In this document: positions 16,058 to 23,771 of the stretch, in pieces | How the letters are laid out: each line of letters opens with the position of its first letter | Numbering within the stretch: position 1 is the stretch's first letter | Assembly (NCBI GenBank): GCA_963658085.1 | Contig: CAVKOU010000002.1 | Coordinates: forward strand, 87,057 to 151,056 | Length of the DNA stretch: 64,000 bases | Direction: 5' to 3' | From: CAKRJP01 sp963658085 | GTDB lineage: Bacteria > Bacillota > Clostridia > Lachnospirales > Lachnospiraceae | The notes under the pieces: model-generated | Told to the model about the DNA's origin: nothing | The model's input: the letters and a program-made list of their open reading frames with translations, nothing else | The model's database searches: none | Program-made: the position numbers and the translations under genes

Positions 16058-17280
16058 TTTCCATTGAAGAATTGCATGGCAGAGTATTAAATCGTCTGGA
16101 TATGACAAGGGATATCTCGGACGAAGAATTGACGGAACTGATTTATGAGATTTTGCGGGAGGTTTCGGAGAAAGAGTATTTATCTCTGGATCGTATGTCT
16201 GACCTTGGAAGAGAGCTTTTTAATGTATTTAGAAAGCTGGATCTGTTGCAGGAGTTTCTAGAGGATAATGAGGTGACAGAGATTATGATCAACGGAACGC
16301 AGGCGATTTTCTACGAGAAAAAAGGGAGGCTATATCGCTCGGAGAAAAGATTTTTATCCAAAGACAAACTAGAAGATGTGATCCAACAGATTGTGGCGGA
16401 ATCTAATCGATTGGTAAATGAGGCCTCTCCTATTGTGGATGCAAGGCTGCAAGATGGTTCCCGTGTAAATGTGGTGTTGGCACCGGTGGCTATTGACGGC
16501 CCGATTGTCACCATTCGTAAATTTGCAAAAGAAGGGATCACCTTAGAGAAACTGGTTTCATGGAATTCCATTGACAGAAAGACTGCAGATTATCTGATTT
16601 CTCTGGTGGTGGCAGGCTACAACATTTTTATCAGTGGAGGAACCGGATCTGGAAAAACAACTTTTCTAAATGCATTGTCGGAGTATATCCCGAAGACAGA
16701 ACGAATTATCACTATAGAAGATAATGCGGAATTGCAGATTCGAGGAGTGGAGAACTTGGTGCGTTTGGAAGCACGAAACGCCAACGTGGAGGGAATGGGA
16801 GCTATTTCCATACGAGATCTTATAAAAACTGCCCTTCGCATGCGACCAGATCGGATCATTGTTGGAGAGGTTCGATCTGATGAGGCCATCGATATGTTGC
16901 AGGCACTTAATACGGGGCATGATGGCAGTTTGAGTACGGGACATGCCAACAGTCCTAAGGATATGTTTTCCCGTTTGGAAACCATGGTGCTTATGGGGAT
17001 GGACCTTCCCTTACCAGCCATTCAAAGACAGATTGCCTCGGGGTTAGACATTATTGTTCATTTAGGAAGACTTCGGGATAAAAGTAGAAAGCTTTTGGAG
17101 GTGGTGGAAGTTTTAGGATATGAGGAAGGAGAAATCCAAACGCAGACCCTGATCCGCCATGAGGAGGTGGAAGAGACGAGGGGAGGAATAAAGAGTGCCT
17201 GGAAACAAGTTCATGAACTTACCAATTGTGAGAAACTTGAGGCTGCCGGAATTAAAACTAGGAAAGGGGAGGAAGGATAA
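16054..17280 (+). CDS. Tad pilus secretion ATPase, TadA/CpaF
   Basis: The 408-residue protein is a type II/IV secretion ATPase. Walker A is GGTGSGKTT (195-203, K201), preceded by the CpaF-type N-terminal domain (EFLEDNEVTEIMINGTQ; SRVNVVLAPVAIDGP) and followed by DNAELQI, MRPDRIIVGEVR and TGHDGSLSTGHAN, which hold the Asp-box, Walker B and His-box. It powers assembly of Flp pilins from the cytoplasmic face. The ATG overlaps the stop of the gene before it, and the gene after it starts 86 bases inside this one, so translation of the three is probably coupled. This is the best-conserved member of the locus. Confidence 0.95.
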   Translation: MISIEELHGRVLNRLDMTRDISDEELTELIYEILREVSEKEYLSLDRMSDLGRELFNVFRKLDLLQEFLEDNEVTEIMINGTQAIFYEKKGRLYRSEKRFLSKDKLEDVIQQIVAESNRLVNEASPIVDARLQDGSRVNVVLAPVAIDGPIVTIRKFAKEGITLEKLVSWNSIDRKTADYLISLVVAGYNIFISGGTGSGKTTFLNALSEYIPKTERIITIEDNAELQIRGVENLVRLEARNANVEGMGAISIRDLIKTALRMRPDRIIVGEVRSDEAIDMLQALNTGHDGSLSTGHANSPKDMFSRLETMVLMGMDLPLPAIQRQIASGLDIIVHLGRLRDKSRKLLEVVEVLGYEEGEIQTQTLIRHEEVEETRGGIKSAWKQVHELTNCEKLEAAGIKTRKGEEG

Positions 17281-18064
17281 AGCCCCTTTGAACAAAAAGA
17301 AAACTGTTAAGAGGAACCTGGGTATCCTGCATCCGGCCTGGAGAGAGTTTAGCAAATGGGAGTGGGCAAGGATAACTGTTAAAGCTCTTGGGGTGTGGAT
17401 TATTACCACCTGGCTGTTTTATCAAAGTGGAATTGCTCTTGTTTGGACCCTCCCAGTATTTGTTTGGAGGTTGTACCTGGGTGCTGTGGAGTTGGAACGA
17501 GAGAAATTGATAGATTTACAAATTCAGTTTAAAGATGCTATTCAATCCATTTCCGCTTCTTTAAACATTGGTTATTCTCTGGAAAATGCAGTGGTGGAAG
17601 CAAAGAAGGAACTGGCTCTTATTTATCCGGAGGATGCAAGGATCTCCAGGGAGATGCAGATCATGGTGCGGCAACTGAGACTACAGATGGCGGTGGAGCA
17701 GGTGTTTATGGAATTGGCGCAGAGGCTGGATCTTTCAGATGCCAGAAGCTTTGTGGAAGTTTTTGTAGTGGCCAAGAAAACCGGGGGTAATATGGTGAAG
17801 ATTATTCAGAACACGGTAAAGCAGATAGGTGATGAGATTGATGTACGCAGGGAAATTGACACTCTTTTGGCTGCTAAGAAATATGAGTTTCGAGTCATGG
17901 CAGTTATTCCTTACGGCATCATAGCATATATGCAGCTAAGCTTTCCGGAATTTATGTCCAGTTTGTACGGTAATGCTATTGGAGTTGGGGTGATGAGTAT
18001 ATGTTTGGTAGGTTATATGGGAGCTTATTATCTTGGGCTTCAAATCATAAAGATCGATGTGTGA
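17195..18064 (+). CDS. Tad platform protein, TadB-like
   Basis: The 289-residue protein has a basic N-terminal stretch, two hydrophobic segments near 65-90, a cytoplasmic T2SSF domain (about 105-230; SASLNIGYSLENAV, VVAKKTGGN) and two C-terminal membrane helices, as in TadB. It forms the inner-membrane platform on which the ATPase acts. GTG 17195 is preceded by GGAGG at eight bases and lies 86 bases inside the cpaF-like gene in another frame. ATG 17213 is an alternative start six codons later. The overlap is long for this operon and implies coupled translation. The stop overlaps the GTG start of the next gene. Confidence 0.88.
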   Translation: MPGNKFMNLPIVRNLRLPELKLGKGRKDKAPLNKKKTVKRNLGILHPAWREFSKWEWARITVKALGVWIITTWLFYQSGIALVWTLPVFVWRLYLGAVELEREKLIDLQIQFKDAIQSISASLNIGYSLENAVVEAKKELALIYPEDARISREMQIMVRQLRLQMAVEQVFMELAQRLDLSDARSFVEVFVVAKKTGGNMVKIIQNTVKQIGDEIDVRREIDTLLAAKKYEFRVMAVIPYGIIAYMQLSFPEFMSSLYGNAIGVGVMSICLVGYMGAYYLGLQIIKIDV

Positions 18065-19275
18065 AAATGCTGCCCATATTCCTGTTGTTTTTGCTGGGAG
18101 TTGGACTTATCATCTATGATTTTCAAGTTTCTATAAAAGCCTTCGATGGAATTATTCAGAGAAATGAGTATGGAGAGGGAAGTAGAAAAGAAAATCTTGA
18201 AGTACAGGTCGAGGGAGAAAATGAAAAAGTTCCTCTAGAGATCGAGGTGAAGGAAAGACAGTATAAGGCTTCGGAGGTGCAGAAATTTTTCGATGAAATT
18301 CTCGGGAAATTAGATAAGAAAATTCTGGGGGCTAACGAAAGCTTCGAACATATAGATCAGAATTTAAATTTGATCACAACTCTAGATGGAGAGCCGGTAG
18401 AGATTTCCTGGGAGTTAGACCGCTATGATCTCATGAATGTGAAGGGAGAGATCATGAAGGAAGAGATAGACCCAGAAGGTGAAATTATTAATTTACAGGC
18501 AGTGCTTACCTATACGGAGAATGAGGCATACCAGGTAAGTTACCAGCAGGCCGTGTGTATATTTCCTCCAAATTTAGAAGAGCAAAATGAATTGGCTAGA
18601 GTAATTCTTGCAAAAATTCAAGAAAAACAAGAGGAAAATGTATCTGAAGAAACTTTCTTGCTGCCAAAAACTATAAGCGGAAAAAAGATTCGTTATTATA
18701 TACCTTTTGAAACCAGAGGTGTTGTGCTTGTGATTATGGTAATCTTGATTCTGTTTTTGCTGTGGCTTCTTCAAAAACAGCGAAAAAAAGAGTTGGAAGA
18801 TCAAAGAAAAGAGCAGCTACTTTTGGATTATCCGGAGCTTGTAAACAAGCTGACTTTATTTTTAGGGGCGGGCATGACAGTGAAGCGGGCATGGAGAAAA
18901 ATTTTGCAGGATTATGAGGTGACGCTTAAAGATCATGGGTCTCGATATGTATATGAAGAAATGAAACTTACCTATCGAGAAATTGAAAGCGGAGTTCCTG
19001 AGACAGAAAGTTATGAAAATTTTGGAAGGAGATGCAACCTTCCCTGCTATTTGAAGCTGGGGGCGTTGCTGTCTCAAAATTTGCGAAAAGGAGTGAAGGG
19101 CCTTGGCGAAATGTTGTATATAGAATCCCTGCAGGCTTTTGAAGAGAGGAAAGCAAGAGCAAAACGTAAGGGAGAAGAGGCCGGAACAAAATTGCTGTTG
19201 CCTATGTTTATGATGCTTGCCATCGTGTTAGTTATTGTGATTATGCCAGCTTTTTTGACCCTTCAAATTTACTAA
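18061..19275 (+). CDS. Tad platform protein, TadC-like, with a large N-terminal insertion
   Basis: The 404-residue protein has a T2SSF domain in the last third (YPELVNKLTLFLGAGMTVKRAW; KLGALLSQNLRKG) and a C-terminal helix. Unlike ordinary TadC of about 290-320 residues, a first membrane helix (about 4-22) is followed by some 195 hydrophilic residues before a second helix near 218-238. That part should face outward. The start is GTG 18061, overlapping the preceding stop; ATG 18067 is possible. A longer frame from 18001 would lie inside the preceding gene. TadB and TadC normally form the platform together. The external domain may contact the cell wall or the pilin but is unlike anything I recognise. 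Confidence 0.82.
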   Translation: MKMLPIFLLFLLGVGLIIYDFQVSIKAFDGIIQRNEYGEGSRKENLEVQVEGENEKVPLEIEVKERQYKASEVQKFFDEILGKLDKKILGANESFEHIDQNLNLITTLDGEPVEISWELDRYDLMNVKGEIMKEEIDPEGEIINLQAVLTYTENEAYQVSYQQAVCIFPPNLEEQNELARVILAKIQEKQEENVSEETFLLPKTISGKKIRYYIPFETRGVVLVIMVILILFLLWLLQKQRKKELEDQRKEQLLLDYPELVNKLTLFLGAGMTVKRAWRKILQDYEVTLKDHGSRYVYEEMKLTYREIESGVPETESYENFGRRCNLPCYLKLGALLSQNLRKGVKGLGEMLYIESLQAFEERKARAKRKGEEAGTKLLLPMFMMLAIVLVIVIMPAFLTLQIY

Positions 19276-19359
19276 ATGGCAGTGAGTAAACAAAGATGTC
19301 AGCGAATTGAAATTTGTAGGAAGTGATTATAGAAATTGCGAATACGAGGAGGAATGAAT

Positions 19360-19536
19360 ATGTGGAGATTGTTGTATATGAAGAACATGCTGAGAAACAA
19401 AGATGGCGTAGGAGTTGTGGAAGTGATTTTGATTCTGGTGGTATTGATCGGCTTGGTTATTATCTTCAAATCTCAGCTCACAGATCTTGTGCAGACGATT
19501 TTCGAGAAGATCACCAGCGAAAGTTCTGGAATTTAG
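19360..19536 (+). CDS. Flp-type class IVb pilin (Flp1-like)
   Basis: The 58-residue protein has a short basic leader (MWRLLYMKNMLRNKDG) and a class III cleavage site. Glycine is followed by VGVVE, giving the required glutamate at +5, then comes a hydrophobic helix VILILVVLIGLVIIF and a short amphipathic tail. This is the build of an Flp pilin. ATG 19360 is seven bases after GAGGAGG; ATG 19354 is too close. It should be cut by the A24 peptidase encoded at 21945 and polymerised by the Tad machine. It is the only typical Flp pilin in the locus and so the likely major subunit. Confidence 0.88.
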   Translation: MWRLLYMKNMLRNKDGVGVVEVILILVVLIGLVIIFKSQLTDLVQTIFEKITSESSGI

Positions 19537-19550
19537 AGAACCAAAAACGA

Positions 19551-20984
19551 ATGACTGGAATCACCAGAACTCTTTCGGGAGAGGTGGTGGCATATCTAAG
19601 TTTGATATTTATTCTAATGCTTGCTTTTTGTGCCTCTGTGTTAGAAAGTGCATCTATTCAGGTGACAAAAAATTATCGTCGGGCAGACATGAACCGGGCG
19701 ATAGAATGTGTGTTTGCAGAATATCAAAAAGAGTTACTGGAACACTATGATGTATTTGCTTTGGATGGGACCTATGAGACTGGTAATTATGAGGAAAAAA
19801 ATGTTTTTGATCGATTAGATTTTTATGGAATTGCGGATACGGATCAGGATATTTTGCGCATTGGGCTTTTGACAGATGGAGGCTGCGAGAACTTCTATGA
19901 TCAGGTGGCAAAATACATGGAGAATAAATATGGTTTGGATTATGTAAGAGACTTGTTAGGAACTACCAGTATATGGAATCAGCAGGAAGAACGCTCCAAA
20001 GAATACCAGCAACAAGAGATGGATCAGGAAAATTATTTGGAGGATCTTTTGGAAGAACAGGACGAGGGACTGTCAGAGGTAGATAATCCAATTTCCCATG
20101 TGGGTGGATTAAAGCATATGGATTTGCTTACCCTGGCGGTTCCTTCGGAGCAAGGGGTGTCAGAAAAGGCGGTTTCTCAGTCAGAACTTCTCACAGGGAG
20201 AACGGTACGGGAAGGATATGGAGATTTTTCTGATGTGGCCGGTGGGAGTGGCACTATGTCTGGTCTTTTATACGGGGAGTATTTGTTGGAGCATTTTCCT
20301 TCTTATACGGATGGAGGAGGCGAGGGAGCATCGGAAAATTATGGAGAGAGTCGGACATTATTAGATAATGGAAATGTGCCTCTTGATTATCAGTTGGAAT
20401 ATATTTTGGCAGGAAATCCGACAGATAGAGAAAATTTAAAAACTGTAGTAAACAAACTGATGCTCATTCGTTTTGTCCCGAACTTTGCTTATATTATGAC
20501 GGACACACAGATGAGAGCAGAGGCCGAGGTGGCTGCAACGGCCCTGTGCACTTTGTTGGTAGTACCGGAAATTATAGCGGCTGTAACGCAGGTAATTCTT
20601 TTTGCATGGGCTTACGGAGAAACCATTATGGATCTTAGGAGCTTGCTGTCAGGAAACCATGTGGCCACTGTAAAGTCCAAAGAGACCTGGCAGCTATCGC
20701 TGGAAGCCTTGATGCGCCTTGGAACAGAAGAAGATGGGGGAACGGTGACAGATGTAGAATCTGGGATGAATTATGAGGATTACCTTCGAATGCTTCTGTT
20801 TTTGGAACATAAAGAAACAAAAACTCTTCGAACTCTTGCAATCATTGAGCAAAATATGCGCTGTGTCTATGGACAAGATTATTTTCAGGCAGATGCATGT
20901 ATTAACAGGATAGAGCTTGAAAGTACCAGTAGGCTTCGAAGAGGGATCCGTTATACCTATAAAACATATTATGGCTACAATTAG
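19551..20984 (+). CDS. Tad locus membrane protein with one N-terminal helix, TadG/DUF5702-like
   Basis: The 477-residue protein begins 15 bases after the pilin stop. It has a short leader, a hydrophobic helix (EVVAYLSLIFILMLAF, about 11-28) and a long extracellular part with no recognised enzyme motif. A second hydrophobic patch lies near 335-355 (ATALCTLLVVPEIIAAV). This fits DUF5702-type proteins of Gram-positive Tad loci, which resemble TadE/TadG minor pilin-like proteins. The open frame extends upstream to 19323, but that part lies over the pilin gene in another frame; no good ribosome binding site supports ATG 19551 beyond coupling to the pilin stop. Function is inferred from context. 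Confidence 0.75.
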   Translation: MTGITRTLSGEVVAYLSLIFILMLAFCASVLESASIQVTKNYRRADMNRAIECVFAEYQKELLEHYDVFALDGTYETGNYEEKNVFDRLDFYGIADTDQDILRIGLLTDGGCENFYDQVAKYMENKYGLDYVRDLLGTTSIWNQQEERSKEYQQQEMDQENYLEDLLEEQDEGLSEVDNPISHVGGLKHMDLLTLAVPSEQGVSEKAVSQSELLTGRTVREGYGDFSDVAGGSGTMSGLLYGEYLLEHFPSYTDGGGEGASENYGESRTLLDNGNVPLDYQLEYILAGNPTDRENLKTVVNKLMLIRFVPNFAYIMTDTQMRAEAEVAATALCTLLVVPEIIAAVTQVILFAWAYGETIMDLRSLLSGNHVATVKSKETWQLSLEALMRLGTEEDGGTVTDVESGMNYEDYLRMLLFLEHKETKTLRTLAIIEQNMRCVYGQDYFQADACINRIELESTSRLRRGIRYTYKTYYGYN

Positions 20985-21957
20985 AGTGTCTGCTTTAGCT
21001 ACAATTAGATTTCTTACTTTAGAAACGGTGGAGCGTATAAACACATGTAAATATACAGAAACAGATGAAGATGCCCTTTCGGACATCTTATACAAAACCA
21101 AACACAAAATCTTAAGAAAGGAGTTGGATTCGATCGGCATGGAAATGAACTCTATTAGAAAAAAATCCCCCTCACATAAAACATTTCTATATGGTTCTGA
21201 AAGGGTATCTTCATCTGTTTCTGTAAAGGGTAGTATAACTTTGGAGGCGGCGCTTGCAGTGCCTATCTTCTTTCTTGCTTTGGTAACTGTTTTATATCTA
21301 TTTGAAATAGCGGCTATCCAAACTACCGTGAGAACTGGCCTTCAGTATGCAGAAAAAAAGGCTGCGAAGGAAACCTATCTAACAAAAATTATTCTCCCGG
21401 CCTCCGTCGAAGAGGATGTGATAAATGCTATAGGAAGTGATAGATTGGCTAGGAGTATCATTATAGATGGCAGCAATGGGATTAGCTGTGAGGGCTCCTG
21501 GATGTCGCCGCGCACAGGAATCGGAACATTAAAGGCGGAATATCGTGTCAGGCTGCCGATTTCCTTTTTTGGAACGTTAACCAGAAAATATGAAGTTACC
21601 ATGAAAGTTAAATCTTGGGTAGGCTATGAAAAAGAGGCGTTTGGAAGTGATTCCCAGGACATTGTATACATAACAGAGACGGGCCTTGTATATCATAGAG
21701 ATTACCACTGCACTTATTTGGATTTATCTATTCATGCAGTTTCGGCTGCGAATCTTGAGGATGCCAGAAATGAAAGCGGTGGAAAATATAAGCCTTGTAG
21801 TATATGTCACCCATCTAATTCCGGGCAGGTATATATTGCCAATTATGGGGATCGCTATCATGGAAATATGTTTTGTAGTGGAATTAAACGAACGATTTAT
21901 AGTGTGCCTTTGGCAGAGGTCATGGGAAAAGGAGCTTGTACAAAATGTGGACGATAG
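20971..21957 (+). CDS. TadE-like protein with two C-terminal YH-C-CxxC modules
   Basis: A TadE-type leader and helix (GSITLEAALAVPIFF, glutamate at +5) follow an unusually long N-terminal stretch, so the start is uncertain: 20971 (328 aa) is given, and starts near 21124-21145 are possible. The C-terminal third holds two similar modules, each VYI, G-x2-YH, a cysteine five residues after the H, and CxxC: the first at 21664-21807, the second at 21829-21948 (nucleotides). H and three C per module could bind zinc outside the cell. Similar modules occur in other secreted Firmicutes proteins, but their pairing on a pilin-like stem is unusual to me. It overlaps the gene before by 14 bases and the peptidase gene by 13. 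Confidence 0.75.
   Translation: MATIRVSALATIRFLTLETVERINTCKYTETDEDALSDILYKTKHKILRKELDSIGMEMNSIRKKSPSHKTFLYGSERVSSSVSVKGSITLEAALAVPIFFLALVTVLYLFEIAAIQTTVRTGLQYAEKKAAKETYLTKIILPASVEEDVINAIGSDRLARSIIIDGSNGISCEGSWMSPRTGIGTLKAEYRVRLPISFFGTLTRKYEVTMKVKSWVGYEKEAFGSDSQDIVYITETGLVYHRDYHCTYLDLSIHAVSAANLEDARNESGGKYKPCSICHPSNSGQVYIANYGDRYHGNMFCSGIKRTIYSVPLAEVMGKGACTKCGR
20974..21021 (+). repeat. 24-base tandem duplication across a stop codon
   Basis: GCTACAATTAGA occurs at 20974 and again at 20998. The two 24-base units encode ATIRVSAL and ATIRFLTL in the TadE-like frame. The TAG in the first copy is the stop of the preceding gene. Confidence 0.7.
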
Positions 21958-22361
21958 CGATTATTTTGGAATTGGGAATGTTATCTATTTTCGATATTCG
22001 GAGAAAGTGTCTGCCGGTTATGGGGTTGATTTTGCTTTTTGTTACAGTTTTGATTCGGCAGTTCTTTTCGCACGTTACTTTTAGAGAATATATGGCCTGT
22101 ATCCTTGTGGGAGGTGTATTCATTTTAATAAGCAAATTGTCCAAAGAAGCGTTAGGATATGGAGATAGCTTGGTGATACTTGCTTTGGGAATTCAACTAG
22201 GTTTTTGGGGATTTATGGAGAGTCTTGCCTATTCCATGTTTCTATTAGGGGTAGTTTCCTTAATCTTCTTAGTTTTAAAGGGGAAAGGGAATGATAGAAG
22301 GCTTAGCATACCCTTTGTTCCGATTCTCACAGTAGGTTATTTGTTGGCAGTATATACGTAG
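21945..22361 (+). CDS. A24 prepilin peptidase, TadV/CpaA-like
   Basis: The 138-residue protein is made of about four to five membrane helices. It has the two aspartates of the A24 family: D17 in IFDIRRKCLP and D74 in GYGD. Its size matches the short TadV/CpaA form that lacks the methylase domain. It should cleave the Flp pilin and the TadE-like proteins after glycine on the cytoplasmic side of the membrane. ATG 21945 is ten bases after GGAG and overlaps the previous stop by 13 bases. The upstream TTG at 21936 is too close to the binding site. Confidence 0.88.
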   Translation: MWTIAIILELGMLSIFDIRRKCLPVMGLILLFVTVLIRQFFSHVTFREYMACILVGGVFILISKLSKEALGYGDSLVILALGIQLGFWGFMESLAYSMFLLGVVSLIFLVLKGKGNDRRLSIPFVPILTVGYLLAVYT

Positions 22362-22374
22362 AGGTGGAAGTGCC

Positions 22375-22791
22375 ATGAAGAAAAGCTTGAAGTGTAATTT
22401 AAAGGGAAGTTTTACTGTGGAAGCATCTTTTATAGTGCCTATGATTTTGTTCCTGATCATGGCATGTATTTTCGCGATCTTTTATTATCATGATAAAAAT
22501 ATTTTAATTGGAGTAGCTTATGAAACTTCTGTGGTAGGAAGCACTCTGTCCAGGGAGGTAAATGGAGTGGATGCTGAGAAAATAGAGAGTCTTGCTTATG
22601 AACGGATTCAGGGGAAGTGTATTTTTTTAAATCATTCTCGGGTAGAGGCAGAAGTTTCGGAAGAAGAACTTCAAGTGAGTGTCAGTGCTTTTGCAAGAAA
22701 AATGCGAATGTCTGGCAGCGAAAAAGCACCAATAACAGATCCGGAGAAATATATTCGTGACTTGCGAAAGATAGGGAACGTTGCGCAATGA
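22375..22791 (+). CDS. TadE-like minor pilin
   Basis: The 138-residue protein starts with MKKSLKCNLKGSFTVEAS: a basic leader, glycine, then SFTVE giving glutamate at +5, and a hydrophobic helix (IVPMILFLIMACIFAIF). The rest is a small hydrophilic extracellular domain. This is the TadE signature; such proteins are processed pseudopilins of the Tad system. A GAGG site lies a few bases upstream, and the peptidase gene ends 13 bases earlier. Its stop codon lies at the edge of the hairpin 22791-22866. Confidence 0.85.
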   Translation: MKKSLKCNLKGSFTVEASFIVPMILFLIMACIFAIFYYHDKNILIGVAYETSVVGSTLSREVNGVDAEKIESLAYERIQGKCIFLNHSRVEAEVSEEELQVSVSAFARKMRMSGSEKAPITDPEKYIRDLRKIGNVAQ

Positions 22792-22866
22792 TATATCTCT
22801 GAGAATGAACGGCGTGCGACAGTGATATAGAGTCCTAATGACCAGTAGGGTAGTGCAGAGATATAT
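22791..22866 (+). other. Long-loop hairpin in the Tad operon
   Basis: ATATATCTCTG (22791-22801) and CAGAGATATAT (22856-22866) are perfect complements separated by 54 bases. No T run follows, so it is not an obvious terminator. It may be an internal RNA element that lowers expression of the last gene. Confidence 0.5.
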
Positions 22867-22903
22867 GTATTTGAAAATATAAAGTTAGGTTGGGTGAAAT
22901 GGT

Positions 22904-23620
22904 ATGGAACGAAAAATAACGATAGAAGAACAAGGAGCCTACGAAGGTGATTATCAAATGGCGATGTTAAAAGCTAATTCTATGAAGTATCTGCTTCCCA
23001 TTGGAAGTAGATGGATCGATGAATCTAGCTTTTTTGATTATGATGTTACTGGTAAAGTATCGATGCAGGCTATTTATGAAAAAAATCTTTTGACAGGAGA
23101 GGAACTAGTCACTTTTTTGGAACAATTGCTTTTGGTTAGAAAAGAAATTGAAAAATATTTATTGCATGAAGATTGTTTGCTTTTAAAGCCGGAATATATA
23201 TTTTTTGAAAAGAATCAATATTATTTTTGTTACTATCCTTTATCTAAGGAATCTTTTTGGGAATCTTTCCGGAAATTAACGGAGTATTTTGTGAAGAAAA
23301 TGGATTATCAGGATTCTCAGGGAGTACAGATGATGTTTGCGCTTCACCAGGGAGTTATGCAGGAAAATTACAGTTTGGAAAGGCTTGTGAAGGAATGCCA
23401 AAAACTTTTGGCTTCGGAACCAAAAGATTCCGAAACGAAGGATTCCTCTGCATCAGAGGAAGAGCAGGATGTATATCCCTGGATCACAGAGGTTGTTTCG
23501 CCTAATGTGATTCGGGAAAACAATGATATGTGGACGCCTGTGAAACGCTTTTTAAATAAACACAAAAAGAGCAAGTGGGGAGATTGGGATGATCTTCATG
23601 TTGAGGATTTGGTGTTGTAA
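22904..23620 (+). CDS. DUF6382-like protein at the end of the Tad locus
   Basis: The 238-residue soluble protein has an N-terminal part (about 1-165; GDYQMAMLKANS, LLLKPEYIFFE, YFCYYPLS) resembling the DUF6382 domain that often precedes an FHA domain in Gram-positive Tad loci. Here the last 60 residues are an acidic, low-complexity linker and a short basic/tryptophan-rich tail; no FHA domain is present. That makes this a short family member or a naturally truncated one. It is separated from the TadE gene by 112 bases that contain a hairpin. A regulatory or scaffolding role is an inference from neighbours. Confidence 0.6.
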   Translation: MERKITIEEQGAYEGDYQMAMLKANSMKYLLPIGSRWIDESSFFDYDVTGKVSMQAIYEKNLLTGEELVTFLEQLLLVRKEIEKYLLHEDCLLLKPEYIFFEKNQYYFCYYPLSKESFWESFRKLTEYFVKKMDYQDSQGVQMMFALHQGVMQENYSLERLVKECQKLLASEPKDSETKDSSASEEEQDVYPWITEVVSPNVIRENNDMWTPVKRFLNKHKKSKWGDWDDLHVEDLVL

Positions 23621-23659
23621 TGAACAATCTAACTACATAACTTCCATAGTTCCTGAACA

Positions 23660-23688
23660 TTGCTAGCTTTGTTTCGTTGTAATATAAT
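23660..23688 (+). promoter_or_regulatory. Sigma-A promoter of the ABC exporter genes
   Basis: TTGCTA (23660-23665) and TATAAT (23683-23688) are 17 bases apart. The inverted repeat at 23699-23739 lies immediately downstream. Confidence 0.75.
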
Positions 23689-23698
23689 GAACAAGAAT

Positions 23699-23739
23699 TA
23701 TCATTCTTTTGACGTAATAGTGCTAGAATAAGAATGATA
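23699..23739. promoter_or_regulatory. Candidate operator, 10-base inverted repeat
   Basis: TATCATTCTT (23699-23708) and AAGAATGATA (23730-23739) are perfect complements 21 bases apart. They lie at the transcription start and before the gene, where a repressor would block transcription. Confidence 0.5.
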
Positions 23740-23771
23740 GAAATTTATGGTATGTTCGGGAGGATGGTTTG

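Noticed and set aside
19323..19550. Upstream part of the DUF5702-like frame
   Set aside because: It overlaps the Flp pilin gene in another frame and precedes the pilin ribosome binding site.
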